In this document: positions 30,240 through 33,274 of the stretch, one piece after another
How positions within the stretch are numbered: the first letter of the stretch is position 1
How the letters are laid out: each line of letters opens with the position of its first letter
Assembly (NCBI GenBank): GCA_937903155.1
Contig: CALCZU010000054.1
Span: forward strand, 1 to 33,274
Length of the DNA: 33,274 bases
Direction: 5' to 3'
Source: an uncultured Bdellovibrionales bacterium
Lineage (GTDB): Bacteria; Bdellovibrionota; FAC87; UBA2466
Notes under the pieces: generated by a model
Told to the model about the DNA's origin: nothing
What the model saw: only the letters and a program-made list of their open reading frames with translations
Databases searched by the model: none
Program-made: the position numbers and the translations under genes

Positions 30240-33110
30240 ATGAAAGCTTGGATCAAAGGCCAAAGAGTCGTGGCTGAACTGGAACCTGAATTGGGTCTGG
30301 GACTCATTATCGAAATTCTTGGCGGGCGCCAAATTGAAATTCTTTTTCCCTCCGCCCAAGTCCGAAGACGCTACAGTTCTAGCGGTGCACCGTTGCGTCG
30401 TTTTGTCATCAGCGCCGGACAGAAAGCAAAGATTGAAGACGGCGAAACGTTTACCGTCGTAGAAGCGGTCGAGATCAATGGCCTCATCCGATACAAAGGC
30501 GAAAAAGTCGAAGCCTGGGAGTATGAAGTCGAACACGTCGTTCAGGATGCAACTCCTCTTTCAAAACTTTTGAGTCTGCAAACAGATTTTCACCATGCCT
30601 TTGATCTTCGGAAAAAGTCCTGGAGTTTAAAAGCCGCGCATTCGGATCCTAAAACAAAAGGACTCCTCGGACCCCGAGTGAGTCTCCTCCCACACCAATT
30701 TTATGTCGCGCACGAAATCGCACGGAGAGAATTTCCAAGAGCATTGCTTGCGGACGAAGTGGGTTTAGGAAAAACGATTGAATCGGGTTTAATTTTCTCA
30801 GCGTTAAGAGCGCAAGGACGTGCTGAGCGGGTCCTTATTCTGACGCCTGAATCTTTAAAGCACCAGTGGCTTGCCGAGATGTACCGACGATTTAACGAAA
30901 TGTTTGCGGTCGTCGATGAAGAGCGCAGTACACAAGAAAAAATCTCTCAAGGTGCAAGTGCGTTTGAGATGAATCAAAAAATTATTTGCTCGCTCGATTT
31001 TTTGACCGACTTCCCAGAAGAATTTGAAGAAGCGACGGATGTCGAATGGGATTTGATCATCGTCGACGAAGCCCATCACTTGCAATGGAGCCCGAAGGCT
31101 CCGAATCCTCAATGGGAGATGTTAAAAGTTTTAAGTGCTTGCACAAAGGGTCTTCTACTTCTGACTGCGACGCCCGAAAACCATGGAATGGAAACAGAGT
31201 TCGGTCTTCTCACGCTTGTCGATAACGAACGTTTTCCTGATTTTGAAAAATTTAAAAAAGACACCAAAAAAATGCACGATACCGCCGAAATGGCGCGAGA
31301 TATTTACAAGGGCGAACGCGGTGCTGAGTTTATCAAAACATTAAAAGCCAATTTCAAAGGCCAAAAAGATTTAGAAAGCGCTCTCGAAGTTTTTTCGGCT
31401 AAAGGGAGTTCCGACGAACTTTTAACGGCCCTCATCGACAGACACGGAACGGGAAGAGTCCTTACGCGAAATCGCCGAAGCCGCCTCAAAGGATTTCCGG
31501 AAAGAAAAGTTTTTACCCATGCGATTCCTGCCCCTAAAGAGTGGAAACAACGGCTGAACAACTTAGATCCTATCAATCTTCCCGAAGAGCAGCTGTTAAG
31601 ACTCGCCTGCGGAAGAGAGAGAGTGACTTCAGACCCTTCCCTCGCCTACTGGTTTAAAGCGCGTAATAAGTGGCTCGGCGGATTTTTAAATGATCTCAAA
31701 GGTGAAAAAGCGCTTTTGATTTGTTCGAGCGCGAAGCGCGCGATGGATATTCAAGAGGCTTTAAGAGAAATCTCGCCTGTTCGCACTGCGATTTTCCACG
31801 AAGGTTTAGAAGTCGTCGAGAGAGATCGCCAAGCCGCTTGGTTTGCCGAGGGCACGGGAGCCCAAGTTTTAATTTCGAGTGAAATCGGTGGAGAAGGTAG
31901 AAACTTCCAGTTTGTCCATCATTTGATTTTATTTGATATCCCTTTTCATCCTGATGTGCTCGAGCAACGCATTGGACGACTGGATAGAATCGGACAAAAG
32001 GATACCGTCAAAATTCACGTTCCGTATTTTAAAGACACGCCCGAAGAAGTCATCATCAACTGGTTTGCCGAAGGAGTCGGTTCGTTTAACGAACCCTGGA
32101 ATGGCGGAGATGCGCTGGAGGCTTACCACCTCACTGTCTCGGAAGTGTGCCGCGCTTTTCTCCCAAAATCGAAAAGTTACGAATCTCGCGCGAAACTTTT
32201 GAAAAAGCTGATCAGCGATACGGCAAAAGACGTTGAAAGAATTAAAGAGAAGATGAAAGAAAGCGTCGATATCCTCATCGATCTTAATTCGTTCGATGAG
32301 AAAAAAGGCAACGCGCTCGTTAAAAAAATTCACTCGCTCGAATTAGAATCCAAATTAAAAGAGTATCTTCATCAAGCGTTCGACTTCTTCGGAGTCGAAG
32401 TAGAGGATCTCGACAGCCAAGGAACTCAGAAATTAGTCGCCCATAGTCTCACTTTTGTGGAAAATTACCCAGGCCTCACGGGTCAAGGAGAGCAGTCGGT
32501 GACTTTCGATAGAGAAGTCGCACTGAAGAGAGAAGAACTCGCGTTTTTAAACTGGGATCATCCGATTTCTCAAGGGACGATCAGTCTTGTTTTAGAAGGC
32601 AATCGCGGACGCGCGTCAGTAGGTCTTGTCCCTAAAAATCAAATCGCGTTTCCGCTCATCGAACTTCTTTTTGTCTTAAGAACGACGGCCCCTCAGTACC
32701 TTGAAGCCGATTATGATTTACCCGCAACGACGTTACATTTGATTTTAGATACAAAGGGCAAGCTCCATAAACCTGCAATCCTATTTAATCCAGATTTTAA
32801 GATTAAAAAATGTCCGCCCAATATCCAGCAAGAGATCGTCCAATCGATGCGAGCCATTCTTCCAAAACTCGTCAGTGAGGGAGAAAAAACAGCCGTCGAA
32901 GATTCAAAACCTTTGATTCAAAAAGCTTTAGAAAGCTACAAAACACGACTCGAAAACGAACACCGACGACTCGAATCACTTTCGAAAATCAATCCCTTGA
33001 TTACAAAAAAAGAAGTCGCTTATCACAAAGAAAAAATCCAAGCCGGACTCGCAGCGATTCTAAACGCCGAACTCCAACTCGACGCTATCAGAATTATTTA
33101 CCCGTTTTGA
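30240..33110 (+). CDS. rapA: RNA polymerase-associated SWI2/SNF2 ATPase RapA
   Basis: 956 residues, against 968 in E. coli, and similar from end to end. It is a Swi2/Snf2 translocase that binds core RNA polymerase and helps recycle it after transcription. The N-terminal Tudor-like part (GQRVVAELEPELGLGLII at 7-24) is followed by ATPase lobe 1 with Walker A ADEVGLGKT (171-179) and DEAH (277-280). LLTATPE is motif III, and lobe 2 has AVFHEG-like TAIFHEGLEVVERDRQAAWF and SSEIGGEGRNFQF with EQRIGRLDRIGQ (motif VI). The RapA-specific C-terminus runs from FDREVALKREELAFLNWDHP to the LDAIRIIYPF end. No good ribosome site precedes the ATG. Stands alone on the plus strand. Confidence 0.96.
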   Translation: MKAWIKGQRVVAELEPELGLGLIIEILGGRQIEILFPSAQVRRRYSSSGAPLRRFVISAGQKAKIEDGETFTVVEAVEINGLIRYKGEKVEAWEYEVEHVVQDATPLSKLLSLQTDFHHAFDLRKKSWSLKAAHSDPKTKGLLGPRVSLLPHQFYVAHEIARREFPRALLADEVGLGKTIESGLIFSALRAQGRAERVLILTPESLKHQWLAEMYRRFNEMFAVVDEERSTQEKISQGASAFEMNQKIICSLDFLTDFPEEFEEATDVEWDLIIVDEAHHLQWSPKAPNPQWEMLKVLSACTKGLLLLTATPENHGMETEFGLLTLVDNERFPDFEKFKKDTKKMHDTAEMARDIYKGERGAEFIKTLKANFKGQKDLESALEVFSAKGSSDELLTALIDRHGTGRVLTRNRRSRLKGFPERKVFTHAIPAPKEWKQRLNNLDPINLPEEQLLRLACGRERVTSDPSLAYWFKARNKWLGGFLNDLKGEKALLICSSAKRAMDIQEALREISPVRTAIFHEGLEVVERDRQAAWFAEGTGAQVLISSEIGGEGRNFQFVHHLILFDIPFHPDVLEQRIGRLDRIGQKDTVKIHVPYFKDTPEEVIINWFAEGVGSFNEPWNGGDALEAYHLTVSEVCRAFLPKSKSYESRAKLLKKLISDTAKDVERIKEKMKESVDILIDLNSFDEKKGNALVKKIHSLELESKLKEYLHQAFDFFGVEVEDLDSQGTQKLVAHSLTFVENYPGLTGQGEQSVTFDREVALKREELAFLNWDHPISQGTISLVLEGNRGRASVGLVPKNQIAFPLIELLFVLRTTAPQYLEADYDLPATTLHLILDTKGKLHKPAILFNPDFKIKKCPPNIQQEIVQSMRAILPKLVSEGEKTAVEDSKPLIQKALESYKTRLENEHRRLESLSKINPLITKKEVAYHKEKIQAGLAAILNAELQLDAIRIIYPF

Positions 33111-33120
33111 TTATCCAAGG

Positions 33121-33160
33121 CCGTCGTGCGAGGACCGTAAGCGATGACGCAATCTCGCTG
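33121..33160. repeat. Degenerate fragment of a GTCATTGCGAGG-type repeat
   Basis: CCGTCGTGCGAGGACCGTAA and the following GCGATGACGCAATCTCG resemble the widespread GTCATTGCGAGGxGCGTAGCGA...GCAATCTC repeat type, with changes. It sits 20 bases before the intact palindromic element. Confidence 0.4.
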
Positions 33161-33182
33161 CGATAAAAGAGAATCCCGATCC

Positions 33183-33270
33183 GTCATTGCGAGGGTGCGT
33201 AGCACCCGCGGCAACCTTCCCAGTTCGGCGCACAAAGGTTGCCGCGGGTGCTACGCACCCTCGCAATGAC
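33183..33270. repeat. Perfect 36-bp inverted-repeat element
   Basis: Left arm 33183-33218 and right arm 33235-33270 are perfect reverse complements over 36 bases, starting GTCATTGCGAG, around a 16-base centre. The same outer ends, inner GGCAACCTTCCCAG and ACAAAGGT blocks occur in decayed form at 1391-1494. Size and symmetry suggest a non-coding mobile palindrome (REP- or MITE-like). It follows rapA by 72 bases and could act as a transcript-end hairpin. Confidence 0.9.
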
Positions 33271-33274
33271 AGAT

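Noticed and set aside
1..33274. CRISPR, tRNA, rRNA, prophage or insertion sequence
   Set aside because: No regularly spaced direct repeats, no cloverleaf or rRNA-like sequence recognised by eye, and no transposase, integrase or phage structural gene among the proteins.

Overview
The window is a densely coded stretch of bacterial chromosome of moderate G+C (judged by eye, not computed). About thirty protein genes sit on both strands, with no rRNA, tRNA, CRISPR array, transposase or phage gene seen. The gene mix suggests a Gram-negative, probably Bdellovibrionota-like or other deep proteobacterial-grade lineage: two beta-barrel type outer-membrane proteins, Tat- and Sec-exported proteins, a cathepsin-like C1A protease, an acyl-CoA-binding protein, a class II ribonucleotide reductase, RapA and a Pls/PosA-type peptide synthetase. 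The placement is an inference; no marker gene proves it.

Left part (1-7540, mostly minus strand). In order: the start of an exported protein cut by the window edge; a tiny exported Lys/His/Cys peptide with its own terminator and an upstream palindrome; a Tat-exported intradiol dioxygenase; a probable run D-amino-acid oxidase, thiol peroxidase, leucyl/phenylalanyl-tRNA-protein transferase (aat), SprT-DUF2786 protein; a secreted papain-like protease; a small secreted Cys protein on the plus strand behind a sigma-54 type promoter; and an AlkB-like oxygenase. The aat frame continues upstream of its first ATG with conserved sequence but has no ordinary start codon. A classic A-AAA-AAC slippery heptamer sits exactly where a -1 shift would restore it.

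Middle (7608-20139, mostly plus). Hsp33, ATP-dependent PEP carboxykinase, a Na+/H+ antiporter-like protein, a Maf pyrophosphatase, an acyl-CoA-binding protein and a GST-like protein run in one direction. A minus-strand group follows: a start-less small frame, a membrane-anchored glutamate-synthase-domain protein, a small periplasmic protein and an outer-membrane protein. The last has a near-consensus Fur box in its promoter. Divergent from it are class II ribonucleotide reductase (nrdJ), a CPBP intramembrane protease and aminopeptidase P.

Right part (20146-33274). A SulP transporter and beta-carbonic anhydrase overlap and probably form a bicarbonate uptake/interconversion pair. Upstream of them on the same strand are a small membrane protein, a TorF-like porin with a very acidic N-terminal segment, and a 1.34 kilo-residue Pls/PosA-family synthetase (A domain, carrier domain, then membrane helices with three hexapeptide-repeat domains). 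A sigma-54 type promoter sequence precedes the synthetase. This synthetase-porin-membrane protein set is the best candidate for an undescribed system: making and exporting a poly(amino acid) or peptide. Next to it lies a tightly coupled three-gene operon (family 2 glycosyltransferase, ChbG/YdjC deacetylase, 4HBT thioesterase). The window ends with full-length RapA and a perfect 36-bp inverted-repeat element, a decayed relative of which lies at 1391-1494.
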